Position numbers and translations under genes: made by a program. Shown here one piece after another: positions 46,283 through 51,599 of a stretch of DNA of 64,000 nucleotides. The notes below the pieces were generated by a model. It was not told the origin of the DNA. It worked only from the letters and a program-made list of their open reading frames with translations, and did not search any database. Every line of letters begins with the position of its first letter. Within the stretch, counting starts at the first letter, position 1. Source of the DNA: Parelaphostrongylus tenuis (Eukaryota > Nematoda > Chromadorea > Rhabditida > Metastrongylidae); NCBI GenBank assembly GCA_019055375.1, contig JAHQIW010002009.1, forward strand, positions 1 to 64,000, in the 5' to 3' direction.

Positions 46283-47614
46283 GCAACAACAGCAACAACA
46301 ACAGCCACATATTCAGCTTCAGCAAATGCAAGCTTCTCAGCAACATATGCAGCACTCCCATCAGCATCACTCCGCACAACAGCCACCTTCAACTGCGCAG
46401 CATTCCATGCAGACGCAAGTTATCCACCACGTGCACCATATGCAACAAATGCCATCACAACCTGGCATGCAGCCATCTCTTGTTTCTCAACAGGCAATGC
46501 AAATGCAAGCGATGCAGAATCAGCAGATTTCTCAACAGTCGGTGATGCAACAGCATATGAGTCAGTCACATGTGCATCAACAAACGCGGACGATTAATCC
46601 TCAGGGTAGTTCTTCTCAATGTAGTGATTGATAAGTTAACTTTGTGGTAGAATCCGTAATGTCTTTTGAACTAGTGCAGAATTTTTATTTTATCATTTCG
46701 CATTGCCACTTCTGTAATCTTTCACAGGTAGTGAATTTGAGCTGTGGAGTCATTCGCTCAGAGGTGAAATAATGGATTTGAACCACATAATCGCTTGTTT
46801 GATCAGCTGGGCTTATAGTATTTTTTTATAATTTACGAATGAGTTTGCTAGCAATTCAGTTATCCAAATTAATTGAAATTTTCAATCGGCCCTCACTGGT
46901 GACCAAATCTGTGGTGCAGGCAAAGTCGAGTCCTTAAAAGTAATAGCTTATGATTTGTTTGTAAACTATTCCAGACACTTCCTGAAAATCTTTTTGTTGC
47001 TTTTTGTTTATGATCTTAATCCTTTTTTTCACTATCGATGCAAGTCAACAGTGGTACACAGACAACGTACACCCAATTTTGGCTAATAACAATCTTAAGT
47101 AAGGGAAGATGTGATATGTGAAAGAACAGAATGTTCCAGGTGTTATAGGTGGACAGCAGTTTGCGCAAGGCGGTGGATCATCTCAGAATCCAGTCGGTGT
47201 GGTAGGCTCCATGCAAATCGGTTACCAAGGACAAGCACATGCATGTGTTTCCCAGCAACAACCGCGCAACCCAATGGGGCAGTTTACGTCGAGAGACGGA
47301 GCTGTGAACATTGACTACCAACAAGGTTTATCAGAATATCTATGAATCTTTACAAGCTTCAGATCTTATATCTTTCAGGTAGTCGTGGAGCTCGGCAACC
47401 TATTCATATGGGGCAGCACTCTCAAGCAACGATGGCTCGTAGTGGTCAAAAGGGTAACCAACTAATGGGCTCACTTGTTGTATCCGGTGAACAGCAAATG
47501 GAAACTCAACAAATGGCTGATCATTCAATGGGCTCACAACAAATACCCCATCATATGGGACAAGTCTCTTTGACTGGGCAGCAATACTATATGCAGCAGG
47601 ATCAAAGGTCGTGA
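13593..47614 (+). CDS. dpy-22: Mediator complex subunit 12 (MED12 / DPY-22-like), whole spliced gene
   Basis: This is one gene of about 50 exons spread over 34 kb. The spliced exons give about 2,250 codons and run colinear with animal MED12. In order they show the N-terminal GPPDV-PQ-P motif, WFTDLA...LAQ/AKKVP, QDG-ER-FL, RWSF, the WA...R...A-V-K segment, a ...SLLSQQPFL-LVL-CLKG block, SW-WF, and a long Gln/Met/His-rich tail. MED12 tethers and activates CDK8-cyclin C in the Mediator kinase module in the nucleus; in C. elegans the orthologue dpy-22/sop-1 represses Wnt-responsive transcription (family knowledge). Phases match at nearly every junction. Exceptions are near 29.3 kb, 35.13-35.27 kb and 46.06-46.25 kb. 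The stop is TGA at 47612-47614. The start is ATG 13593, although an in-frame ATG also lies at 13467. The block entries give individual exon positions. Confidence 0.9.
13865..14095 (+). repeat. Dispersed repeat F, copy 1 (MED12 intron 1)
   Basis: It contains AGCATCTGCAGGTC, CATGCATGTCTGGCTGTCTG, ACGAGACGTGACGCCACCAT and GGTACGGAACGTACCATG. The reverse complement is found at 28055-28295. The left part (GCGAGAGTTGAACCCGCG) reads as a tRNA-like B box on the minus strand. Confidence 0.6.
15600..15835. repeat. Hairpin element E, copy 2
   Basis: TTAGACCCACTGC..CCTCTCTGCATCTC on the left pairs with GGGATGCAGAGGCTGTGGGT on the right. It lies in the MED12 intron between exons 5 and 6. Confidence 0.6.
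16085..16330 (-). repeat. SINE-B remnant
   Basis: The region at about 16100-16195 matches the SINE-B tail on the minus strand (GTAAAGGTCATATATGCATT, ATGGCGTATCTCTCAGG). The tRNA-like head is not preserved. It lies in a MED12 intron. Confidence 0.5.
16572..17764 (+). CDS. dpy-22: MED12 exons 6-10
   Basis: Exons are 16572-16678, 16753-16886, 16951-17054, 17414-17545 and 17629-17764. Readable landmarks are FRALWYLKVTAALTG (human MRAAWLIKMTCAYYA), DGVIERQDFLNEL (human QDGMLDRHEFLTWVL), a Leu/Arg-rich helix with ILARRLAHMIAMKL, and LRPVIHLLTAVLQNI (human HRPLVFGLSCILQTI). Phases close at each join (1, 0, 2, 2, 0). Two acceptors end in TTAAG instead of the usual TTTCAG (before 16572 and 17629). 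The intron before this block, 14978-16571, contains a tRNA-like stretch near 15045-15110 and a hairpin element at about 15600-15835. Confidence 0.88.
18717..19473. mobile_element. Foldback element, family A, copy 2
   Basis: Two arms pair across a centre near 19075. AGCTCTTTCTTAGGACTTTT..TCATTCGATAGCG..CAGCGCTGTG on the left pairs with CAGCGTTGG..GCGCTATTGAATGATTATTAATAGTCC..AGAGCTCTGTCC on the right. The inner GATGGCCGCATCGG / CACGTG segments also match 36180-36620 closely. The right terminus is GTCCTTTCCTGATCAG; the left terminus looks truncated. It lies in the intron between exons 10 and 11. Confidence 0.75.
19792..21450 (+). CDS. dpy-22: MED12 exons 11-18
   Basis: Exons are 19792-19897, 19956-20066, 20128-20405, 20498-20685, 20746-20866, 20948-21073, 21145-21252 and 21323-21450. 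Exon 11 has CGSPLDLLPCAVHELPLP (human GSPLDHLPIAPSNLPMP). Exon 12 has QAVQDKWSFNQKE (human QAVEVRWSFDKCQE). Exon 13 has LHWAVTAEREGSYRAIIVTK (human [20 protein letters not shown]). Exon 17 has EEHRSEANQRALVLYGM (human EESCSHECNQRLVVLFGV). The block is compact, with introns of about 60-90 nt and in-frame junctions throughout. The preceding 2 kb intron (17765-19791) contains a family-A foldback element. Confidence 0.92.
21939..22687. mobile_element. Foldback element, family A', in MED12 intron
   Basis: The left end TTCGACTATGGGGCAAAT is inverted against the right end CTGTCCCCGGATAACCGAA. TTGCTGGACA..AGAGTGCTAGTAATTATTGAAAG on the left pairs with CTTTCAGATGATTACTGATACTCTGATG on the right. It lies in the intron between exons 18 and 19. 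Confidence 0.65.
22786..23371. mobile_element. Family-B MITE, full copy
   Basis: The left arm GTCGCTCCATAAGTTTTG..AGCAATAAACACCAAATTC is inverted against TGGTGTTCATTGCTCTATTG..CAAAACTTATGAAACGAC on the right. Inner arms (GGAGCGGCGCGCAAGATTGA against TCAATCCTCTGCGCCGCTTC) also pair. No transposase is present. The terminus resembles those of Tc1/mariner elements. Confidence 0.75.
23480..24290. mobile_element. Foldback element, family A', degraded
   Basis: CATTTTCTGAATAACAGCTTCTCATAAGAGTATTAGTAATTATTC on the left pairs loosely with CTTTCGAATGTTAACTAACACTTTTATGAGAAGTTCTTG on the right. A G-rich run (about 23880-23901) sits in the interior. Confidence 0.5.
24391..24525. mobile_element. Mini-mariner MITE (Made1-like ends)
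   Basis: TTGGTGCAAAAGTAACTG at the left and CAGTTACTTTTGCATCATTC at the right are inverted ends of the mariner type seen in the cecropia subfamily and in human Made1. They are only about 135 bp apart, with no coding sequence. It ends 35 bp before MED12 exon 19, in the exon's own intron. Confidence 0.75.
24560..26805 (+). CDS. dpy-22: MED12 exons 19-27 (central helical region)
   Basis: Exons are 24560-24743, 24817-24980, 25046-25160, about 25260-25387, 25441-25540, 25599-25688, 26207-26284, 26338-26497 and about 26694-26805. Exon 19 begins RSQTYYDQMVICGW, following human FQHLSHYDQHQVTAQV. Exon 23 has LYNRYSFVVNSFI (human PANRYSFVCNALM). Exon 24 has DHDRLSDLATFC and ends in ADEW (human DPDRVNDIAILC, SAEW). 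Exon 25 has IKALCCTS (human LKALCCSS). The start of exon 22 was chosen by frame continuity: another open frame crosses the same DNA, so this edge is less sure. The large preceding intron, 21451-24559, is filled with MITE-like elements. Confidence 0.85.
25835..26050. repeat. Inverted pair of tRNA-like heads (family C)
   Basis: On the minus strand at about 25910-25840: GGCTTCGATGTTGCAGTGGTAG..CTTGGGTTCTACTC. On the plus strand at about 25982-26045: AGCCTCGATTGTGTAGTGGC..CGCGGGTTCAATTTCCG. Both show A-box and B-box-like motifs in opposite orientation. They lie in the intron between exons 24 and 25. Confidence 0.6.
26998..27568. mobile_element. Family-B MITE, full copy
   Basis: GTCGTTCCATAAGTTTCGGC..AATTCATTAATTAGAAGTAATT at the left is inverted against AATTTAATTAGTTCTGG..TTTATTGCTC at the right. 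Inner arms around GCGCGCAAGATTAATGGAGC and GCTCCATTAATCTTG pair strongly. It lies in the intron between exons 27 and 28. Confidence 0.75.
28055..28295 (-). repeat. Dispersed repeat F, copy 2
   Basis: Reverse complement of 13865-14095: GGTACGTTTCATACCGTGCC, GACAGCCAGACATGCATACG, CATGCAGATGCCGCTT and GAACGCAGGTCCTCAAAAGG. It lies in the intron between MED12 exons 27 and 28. Confidence 0.6.
28690..28935. mobile_element. Small inverted-repeat element
   Basis: AATCTGATAACATAAT..TGGCACTTATATAGC..AGCCTTTCAGCCTCATCAG on the left pairs with CTGATGAGGCTGAAAGGCT..TAAGTGCC..ATAAGTTATCAGAT on the right. Total length is about 245 bp, typical of a MITE. Confidence 0.65.
29066..30823 (+). CDS. dpy-22: MED12 exons 28-31 (partly uncertain)
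   Basis: Proposed exons are 29066-29218, a doubtful one near 29326-29400, 29571 to about 29733, and 30650-30823. The last is secure: it contains LIDKLLSVMNMWNMRATLFD followed by LMLMIKE, matching human [26 protein letters not shown]. The 29571 exon reads YLMILLKAVQSIICEEDWV (human YVLRSICQQEWV). The 29066 exon aligns more weakly with human LTCRILLHLF. Near 29326 the expected frame (CEMDNVLFPMLSNICILID) runs into a TAG just before a good GTAAGT donor at about 29400, so the splice pattern or a base there is in doubt. Confidence 0.68.
29440..29545. repeat. ATGTATAC-type microsatellite
   Basis: Imperfect repeats of ATGTATAT, GCATGT and ACATAC lie immediately upstream of MED12 exon 29571. Confidence 0.8.
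29805..30595. mobile_element. Foldback element, family A'
   Basis: TTGCTGGACAAGAACATTTCATAGGAGTGTTAGGAATC..GGAAGCACGAAAAGC on the left pairs with CTTTTCGTGCTCCCTGC..TAGTAACACTCCTAGAGAAGTTCCTGTCCAGAG on the right. It fills most of the intron before the 30650 exon. Confidence 0.65.
30840..31300. other. Intronic sequence with overlapping open frames, no assigned function
   Basis: Three + frames and one - frame are open for 60-80 codons across the same DNA. GGGTACCGCGTGTATCTATTTGGATACACC also has a short match near 54330-54360 (GGCGTGTACCCATATGGATA), suggesting a repeat and not a gene. Confidence 0.35.
31318..31625 (+). repeat. SINE-B, full-length copy
   Basis: The head GGCGCAGTGGTTAAAGGTGC (A-box like) plus GGTCGATGGTTCGATC (B-box like) is followed by the body GCTCATGGCTCAGCTAGCCA and the tail AAAGGCCATATATGCATT..CATCCCTCAGGGATTGATCA. 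It matches copies at 10385, 11065, 16085 and 40255, and tail fragments near 28400 and 58725. Confidence 0.75.
31800..32650. mobile_element. Foldback element with tRNA-like arms (family D), copy 1
   Basis: The outer left arm TGCGGGACTCGATGCC..GAGCGCGTGCTATAACCC..TGACGCCCGTT..CCACTCTTTCTAC is the inverse of GAAAGAGTGGTGACCCGAACGGGCGTCA..GGGTCAGAGCACGCGC..GAGTTCGAGTCCTGC on the right. The right arm reads like a tRNA with a GTTCGAGTCC B box. A second palindrome (TTGCTAGCAGGCTGGTATTAT against ATACCAGCCAGCTAGCAA) lies inside, with a tandem GGTAAGTCACTAGC at about 31996. Confidence 0.7.
32812..33485. mobile_element. Foldback element with tRNA-like arms (family D-like), copy 2
   Basis: Arms of about 200 bp pair: TAGGCCCAAATTAGTGCGACGACAC..CGTGCTGCCGTTCATCGGGAAGAAGGTTGCTGGTTTGATTCC against the inverse, GGAATCAAACCAGCAACGTTCTTCCCGATGAACGGCAGCACG..GTGTCGTTGCACTAATTTGGGTCTG. 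The inner end of each arm has a GGTTTGATTCC B-box-like motif. The core is about 270 bp and non-coding. Confidence 0.8.
33873..35509 (+). CDS. dpy-22: MED12 exons 32-37
   Basis: Exons are 33873-34014, 34259-34337, 34418-34556, 34615-34704, 35044-35129 and about 35234 (or 35267) to 35509. The join of exons 32 and 33 recreates a GVW tripeptide, as in human SGVWLVAP. Exon 34 has SWLLSQQPFLNLVLACLKG (human MSLLSQQPFLSLVLTCLKG), the best-conserved block in the gene. Exon 35 has LLLRLSLVGGIF (human LKLRLNLVGGMF). Exon 37 has the ML..LMLWTLTA helix. The phase at the 35129 donor (2) does not meet either visible acceptor for exon 37 (phase 0), so a small exon may be missing or a base may be wrong. Confidence 0.85.
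35549..35830. mobile_element. Family A' half element
   Basis: GGGAACAAATGAATATTTGATCTCATTTG..GGAGTGTTAGCAATCATTCGAAAG..CTTTTATAACGCTGTG..CTTTGCTGGAAGCACGAAAAGCATGTG matches the left half of the 29805 element. No right half follows. Confidence 0.6.
35996..36796. mobile_element. Foldback element, family A, copy 3 (best preserved)
   Basis: The left terminus TTGATTAGGAGGGGACAAAC is inverted against the right terminus TTCGTCCCTCCTGATCAGG. Successive arm segments pair inward to about 36400 (AGTAATCATTCGATAGCGTAAT against AACGCTATCGAATCATTACTAA; AAACGCAGGAGGTAAAATAAGCTG against CAGCTTGCTTTATCTG). The centre contains GTCACGTGGACC and CACGTGAGTTG. No open frame of a transposase is present. Confidence 0.8.
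36993..37350. repeat. Direct repeat of about 70 bp
   Basis: TCCTTTCGACCGCTTCTTTA..GATGTAATCTGATAAGGGTATAACATGTTTTGAG at 36993-37062 recurs at about 37277-37347 with a few changes. The spacing is 284 bp. It lies in the intron between exons 37 and 38. Confidence 0.7.
37350..38728. other. Intron sequence without recognised features
   Basis: This is the 3' half of the intron between exons 37 and 38. I see no domain-bearing frame or repeat that I can name. Confidence 0.4.
38729..39106 (+). CDS. dpy-22: MED12 exons 38-39
   Basis: Exons are 38729-38869 and 38936-39106, both phase 0. Exon 38 reads KEIADQRIPSELRALLQFLP and then IPKNTISVFVTEPYGS, aligned to human [35 protein letters not shown]. Exon 39 ends GGWKWSWFQ (human LSWGWFG). 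The next exon in frame begins at 42674, so a 3.6 kb intron follows. A 3.2 kb intron precedes the block (35510-38728) and carries a complete family-A foldback and a 70 bp direct repeat. Confidence 0.9.
39241..39705 (+). CDS. Intronic open frame of 154 codons, unknown
   Basis: It starts ATG and stays open to TAG at 39703, in the intron between exons 39 and 40. The product is Ser/Cys/His-rich with no motif I recognise, and a 71-codon frame overlaps it. It could be chance, an eroded element ORF, or a nested gene. MED12 phase skips it cleanly (39106 to 42674). Confidence 0.2.
   Translation: MTVTGSIHLEKCATFIATSDYSNTDITDVRMLCKTKIYYFHQSEIVVHACHRSESWVLFPLENPRVSGSSQYWSESDVRATHQSIFHWSLSSCSPKTTIMFVYQLSCVLSDYKPIGICSSRGNLLFFMSEVFQRFGLRRSVMSVPTNLFGTLLD
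40255..40520 (-). repeat. SINE-B copy
   Basis: Minus-strand reading: GGGCAGAGGTTCAAGGTGCT, GGTCATTGGTTCGATCACAC, GCTCATGGCTCACC, then the tail ending GATTGATCAGCGCCAAGAG. It is in the intron between exons 39 and 40. The region 40520-41840 holds nothing I can name. Confidence 0.6.
41840..42450. mobile_element. Foldback with tRNA-like arms (family D-like), decayed
   Basis: GCTGGCCATCGGCGAAAAGG and TTCCTGGTTCGG on the left correspond to the inverse of GAATCGAACAAGCAACCTGC..CACTACGAACTGCTCGCCGC on the right, resembling the arms at 32812-33485. It ends about 220 bp before MED12 exon 40. Confidence 0.45.
42674..43868 (+). CDS. dpy-22: MED12 exons 40-46 (linker rich in Pro/Ser/Thr and basic residues)
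   Basis: Exons are 42674-42769, 42884-42985, 43120-43185, 43239-43329, 43392-43495, 43578-43718 and 43781-43868, all phase-compatible (0,0,0,1,0,0,1). Exon 40 (DRL...RWVAKLLVHKHQLEYH) aligns with human [24 protein letters not shown]. The following exons are low-complexity: a Pro/Ser/Val-rich stretch, TQTPATPTTSAGPPEA, then a Gly/Arg/Lys-rich basic patch (TGARGGRKRGN) where human MED12 also has a Lys/Arg-rich patch, then SQQQSQQ and KTKIQECINKKRLEAARN. This linker leads into the Gln-rich tail. Small exon edges rest on consensus donors and acceptors. Confidence 0.82.
44092..44702 (+). pseudogene. Internally deleted Tc1/mariner-family element
   Basis: Inverted ends: TATGAGGTTGAGCAAAAGG at the left against CAGATTTTTTTCCTCAGCCCTATA at the right, about 50 bp each. 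Inside, RNLAKDLGVSQLTVVHKMHE reads as a transposase helix-turn-helix. It is followed almost at once by LAKRWQKVVDNGGFYFEE, a typical transposase C-terminus, so the catalytic core is missing. Stops interrupt the frame. It lies in the intron between exons 46 and 47. Confidence 0.75.
44946..45835. mobile_element. Foldback element, family A', full copy
   Basis: The left end TTCGGTTATCCGGGTGCG is inverted against CCCTGGATAACCGAA at the right; TTTGCTGGACAG..ATAGGAATGTTAGTAATATTCGAAAG pairs with TTGCGAACGATTACTACAAATTCTTGTCCAGAG. Its length is 890 bp and it contains no transposase. Confidence 0.7.
45943..47614 (+). CDS. dpy-22: MED12 exons 47-50, glutamine-rich C-terminal tail
   Basis: Exons are 45943-46061, 46148-46605 (one ORF continues to a stop at 46631), 47141-47325 and 47379-47614. 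The tail is rich in Gln, Met, His and Ser. A CAA/CAG tract starts at about 46251 and gives roughly 17 consecutive Gln, then Q-rich sequence such as HMQQMPSQPGMQPSLVSQQ. The last exon ends QQYYMQQDQRS before TGA. Gln-rich C-termini are typical of MED12 and DPY-22. The reading frame upstream of the CAA tract (DYQSMQSGFAQNNGPHLQ) is not the Q frame downstream, and the 46061/46148 join is out of phase with both, so either a short unrecognised intron or an indel lies here. The joins 46605/47141 and 47325/47379 are both phase 1 and clean. Confidence 0.85.
46251..46312 (+). repeat. CAA/CAG trinucleotide tract in MED12 coding sequence
   Basis: Ten or more CAA triplets are followed by mixed CAG/CAA. 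In the MED12 frame they encode poly-Gln; the other two frames give poly-Asn and poly-Thr and also stay open for 70-140 codons. Confidence 0.9.
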
Positions 47615-47775
47615 TTAGATTTCAATACCTTTTTTGATCTACGGGTTGCATATTTTCAAATCGCTCAGTGCAACGCTGACTTGGTTCTTACTATTGATTA
47701 TTGTTGTTTTTTATTACAGTAATTGAGAAGTTTGAAACTTATTTCTAGAGAAGATTTCGCTCCAGTTGTAGGTAT

Positions 47776-47887
47776 AACTATATGTGTATATATATGTATG
47801 TATGTATATACATATATGTATATATATGCATACAAATATATGCACGTATGTATACATATGCATGTGTACACATGAACATATTGTATA

Positions 47888-47933
<46 letters not shown>

Positions 47934-47948
47934 CACATGTGTATGCAG

Positions 47949-47997
<49 letters not shown>

Positions 47998-48012
47998 ATA
48001 TATATATGCACA

Positions 48013-48057
<45 letters not shown>

Positions 48058-48062
48058 TATAT
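47776..48062. repeat. TA/TATG microsatellite
   Basis: Long perfect (TA)n runs are mixed with TATG and CATA variants. The tract abuts the TA at which the mariner element starting at 48064 is inserted. Confidence 0.95.
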
Positions 48063-48063
48063 A

Positions 48064-49110
48064 GGGTGCGTGAAAACTCTTGTCAATTTTTAGATATTTC
48101 AACAATAAAAAATACTGTATAAACGAAGGAATTCATTCAATCTAAAGAGTAATTACGTTAAATAAGTAATGTACGAAAAGCTTATAACAGATTCTCAAAA
48201 ATGCGTCCTTTGGCCTCTATACATTTTCGAAGTCGCTTGTGAGAATTCCTAATGATGTTCGCACACGTTTCCATCGTAATTTCGTCCCAAGTATGTGTCA
48301 AAGCCGTTTTGAGCGTTTCTATACTACTGTAGCAAGTAGCCGAAGCTTTTTTCTGCAATATGAACCACACGAGTAGTCCACTGGGTTGAGATCCGGCGAG
48401 TTTGACGGCCAAATGTCCATGTGCCAAAAGCCTGAAAACTGCTTTTGACAGATGGCAGTCGTTGAACAGGGCGAATGCGCAAGAGTCCAGTCCTGCCGAA
48501 GCTTAAACCCGTGTGCGCAAAGGTATTGGGCACTCAAAGGCTTCAGTATGCCTCGTGTAAATTGCTGGTAGCTAGTAGTGTTAATTTTGACGTTTCCGTT
48601 GGTGAAGACAAACGGCGTCTTTCAGGTAGCGCAAATGCCGTTCCAGACCATCACGATGGCCGGAAAATGACTGCGGTCCACGGTTTTGATATTGTGGACT
48701 TATGCTGACCCTTCCTGAAAAGTTGACATTAATTCTGGCGATTGTGGGGTAGTTTGACCTTAAATTTGTTCTCATCAGTGAAAGCTCCTCTGACAAACGA
48801 ACACCAGCGATCAAACGAATCATTCGGCGAACCTTTGGAAGCCATTCTTTTTTCATCTTTCTATCCAGAAAGCTGACACAAGCGATTTTGTAGTTGCGCA
48901 TCTTGAGACTGTTTTTCACAACGGTGCTGACGCTTCGCTGACTCGACCGAGCTTCTGGAGTCATTTGCGCATCGAACTCTCCGGATTGCGTTGAACTTGG
49001 CAACGGATTTTCTGAAAGCGTTCCGGAACAAACCAAGTGGTAGAACGACATTTTCAAGAACGGTTCTCAGTCCCTCCAATGCCTTTGAGGCATTTCACAG
49101 CTCTATAGAC
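48064..49110 (-). pseudogene. Decayed mariner-family element (transposase on minus strand)
   Basis: On the minus strand, broken frames give FTDENKFKVKLPHNRQN (region of the first Asp), RQDWTLAH (second Asp, QDSAPAH-like), WPSNSPDLNPVDYS (third Asp box) and KRLRKCIEAKGRIFE (C-terminus). Several frameshifts and stops separate them. The end GGGTGCGTGAAAACTC follows TATA at 48064; the opposite inverted end is not found. It lies 450 bp beyond the MED12 stop. Confidence 0.8.
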
Positions 49111-49367
49111 CCTTGCTTATTTGAAACCAGCCGATTTTAACAATGTCGGCCCTTTTTATTCTCTCTTGTGCAGTCAACTACTACGATGCGTTGATTTTTC
49201 TGATCAATAACCTGAGTACACGTGAAAAAAGGCAAATAAATAAGACAGGTTGTAGACCAGAATTGAATAAATATTTCAACAAATTCATCAGCATTAATGA
49301 GAAGTTATTATATCAGTGCTATATTTAACATAATACGAAATTGGCAGAACTTTCTGCGCACTCTGCA

Positions 49368-49490
49368 TGTACATGTAATATACACGTTTATACATATATA
49401 TACATAAATGTACATGTGCATATATGTATGCATACATGTGCATATATCCTACATACATATTCGTACACATATGTACATGTACCCCGCATT

Positions 49491-49532
<42 letters not shown>

Positions 49533-49535
49533 CTT
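49368..49535. repeat. ACATGTATA/TA microsatellite
   Basis: ATACATGTAC-type imperfect repeats end in a (TA)n run of about 32 bp. Confidence 0.9.
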
Positions 49536-49579
49536 ATATACATATATTTATATCCATAATTTCTGCAAATTATCGTTGC

Positions 49580-49737
49580 AGTCTCATACTCGTTTAGATC
49601 TGACCTCACAACAAGCTAAAACCGGAATTCGGTTCTTGGGATTTTCCAGCGCAAGCACAGCGGTGAAAACATTAACAATACATTGCAAACACTGTCTTAA
49701 TCTGTGCTGTGATATCCCGATATCCATTTATTGAGCG
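49580..49737 (+). CDS. Possible isolated exon ending in a stop, unknown
   Basis: After ATCGTTGCAG a frame of about 52 codons runs to TGA (SHTRLDLTSQQAKTGIRFLG at its start). It could be an alternative 3' exon of MED12, but the phase from a donor at 47607 does not fit, and no homology is recognised. Confidence 0.2.
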
Positions 49738-50084
49738 TTCAGAAATATGAAGCTCTATTAAGAAAAGTTGAAGTGTACATTGAGAGGAAACGCTGAGCAT
49801 TTTATCCCAGTAGGATGAGAGAACTGACATTTTCTTGGTAGGAACCTAAAAGTCATGACTAGGCATATGATAGGTTGAAGGCTGCCTTTATTACTGCATC
49901 AACGTATTCAACCATTTCTTGACCATGCTCAGTTACTTCAATATATGAGCTAAGGCACACCATGGACGCTATGCATTGAGTTCAACGCTCATGTTGTCAA
50001 TAATTCTAAGCACTTTTCTATCCGTACCCTGTCTCGACCCCTAAGAAAAAACGCAATTTATAGGCTTTCTTATAGTTTTCACTA

Positions 50085-50935
50085 ATAGTTCGACAGCTTA
50101 AATCAGACGAATTTCCTAGGTATATTTTATTTTCAAAACGGCTCCATTATTGTGCTGAAACAGCAAAGATAAAGTTTCGTTTCCGTCCAAACTTTTTTTC
50201 GCTGAACAGAGCTATACTTCAGACCATTAAAAGTAGTCGATAGACCAAATCTCAAGTATTCCAATGATGTAGATGGTTTTTGTAAAGGACTTCTTAGTGC
50301 TGTGTAACGGCCCTGAACAAGATTAGTTTTTGTAACTTTGGAACATTTTTGTCGCCCGCGCCTTTCTCAACCATTGAGAAAAACTCTCTTTTTGCTTTTT
50401 TATCAATATTTAAACAGCTATCTTTTAGCTCAAATCTCAAAGACTTCGACTTTGTATTCAGCTTCAATATGGCTTTATGGTTGTGCTGTAACAACAAAAA
50501 TTAAACTATGTTTCTCATTCGCATATTTCGCACTGAACAAATCATTTTCTTTAACTTTTAGCAATGTTCGATGGCTTAGTCTCATCGATTCCAATACTGT
50601 GATTGGCTTTTGAAAAGAACCTTTTAGTGCTTTATAGCAGCCTAAGGAATGTTAATTTTTGCGCATCGCAACATCGACACGAAGTCGCCATGCTGTGGCC
50701 GATATGTGGACAGAGATTTTGCAACAAGGCTGCTAAGCTACTGTAGCTTTTCCAGTGCGAAATTTATTTCAAACACCACATACATCATTGGATTCAAAGA
50801 TGATTTGATCTATCGATTAATTATTAGAAGTCTAAGAATTAACTTTGTTCAGCGAGAAATGTTTAAATGCGGAACATAATTTCATCTCTGCTGTTATAGC
50901 GCAACAATAAAGCCATTTTGAAAATGAAATACATC
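50085..50935. repeat. Dispersed repeat family G, array-like
   Basis: Repeating phrases of the form TTTCGCTGAACAGAGC, TTTAGCAAT.TTCGATGGCTTA, CAATGATGT..TTTTTGTAAAGG and GTGCTGTGTAACGGCC recur about every 290 bp. The same phrases occur at 880-1420, 3490-3780, 27780-27920 and 60840-62400. No coding sequence is supported in 49740-51590. Confidence 0.5.
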
Positions 50936-51599
50936 ATTCTGTTTTTTCTGGTCTAAGCTAATGAATGACTGCTCGTGCTCAAAAAGTAGTAAAGAATACA
51001 CTTTTTCTAAGAAATCGAAATAGGGCACGGATAATAGAAAATTACCTGTTTTATTCCCCTCGCAGAGATTTTTTGTTGGACTATCTGTAGTCTGCTGTTG
51101 ATTTCTTCTAAAACACACATTGTTTTGGGTGTCGGTTAGAAAATGTTCTATTCCGTACCTGAAAATATAACGAAAGCCGTTCTTCCAGCAAAGTAGCTGA
51201 CTAGAAACTTGAGTGTTTATCGACTACAGTATCAGTCGTTGCTATAAATCATATGGTGTAGAGTATATCTGCGCGAAAAGACAAGAGGTAGAGCGTAAGT
51301 TGCAAAATATCTGCAAATTATTGGCAGTATTGCGGTTCTATGAAAGGGTTTTTTCGGACATAAGGGGACAGTTGAATATCCGAGGTCACTCGCTAGGCGA
51401 GAACTTTCATAGAAGTGTTAGTGGCTCATCGATGAGGGTCGTAGGGGGTGCGGCGAGGGCGGACGTTGTTGTTTTCACACGACCATCGAACGTTTTTCAC
51501 TCTGACAGATGGCATATCTCCCTGCTGCACTGCAGAGAATCGTTCTTTCCAGAAAATAAGCACAGCGTTGGAATCAGCAAACACTACGCTAACGAATGA

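Noticed and set aside
48581..49057. 158-codon minus-strand frame as an intact gene
   Set aside because: The mariner motifs are spread over several frames. This frame is only partly the transposase frame, so the locus is a pseudogene.
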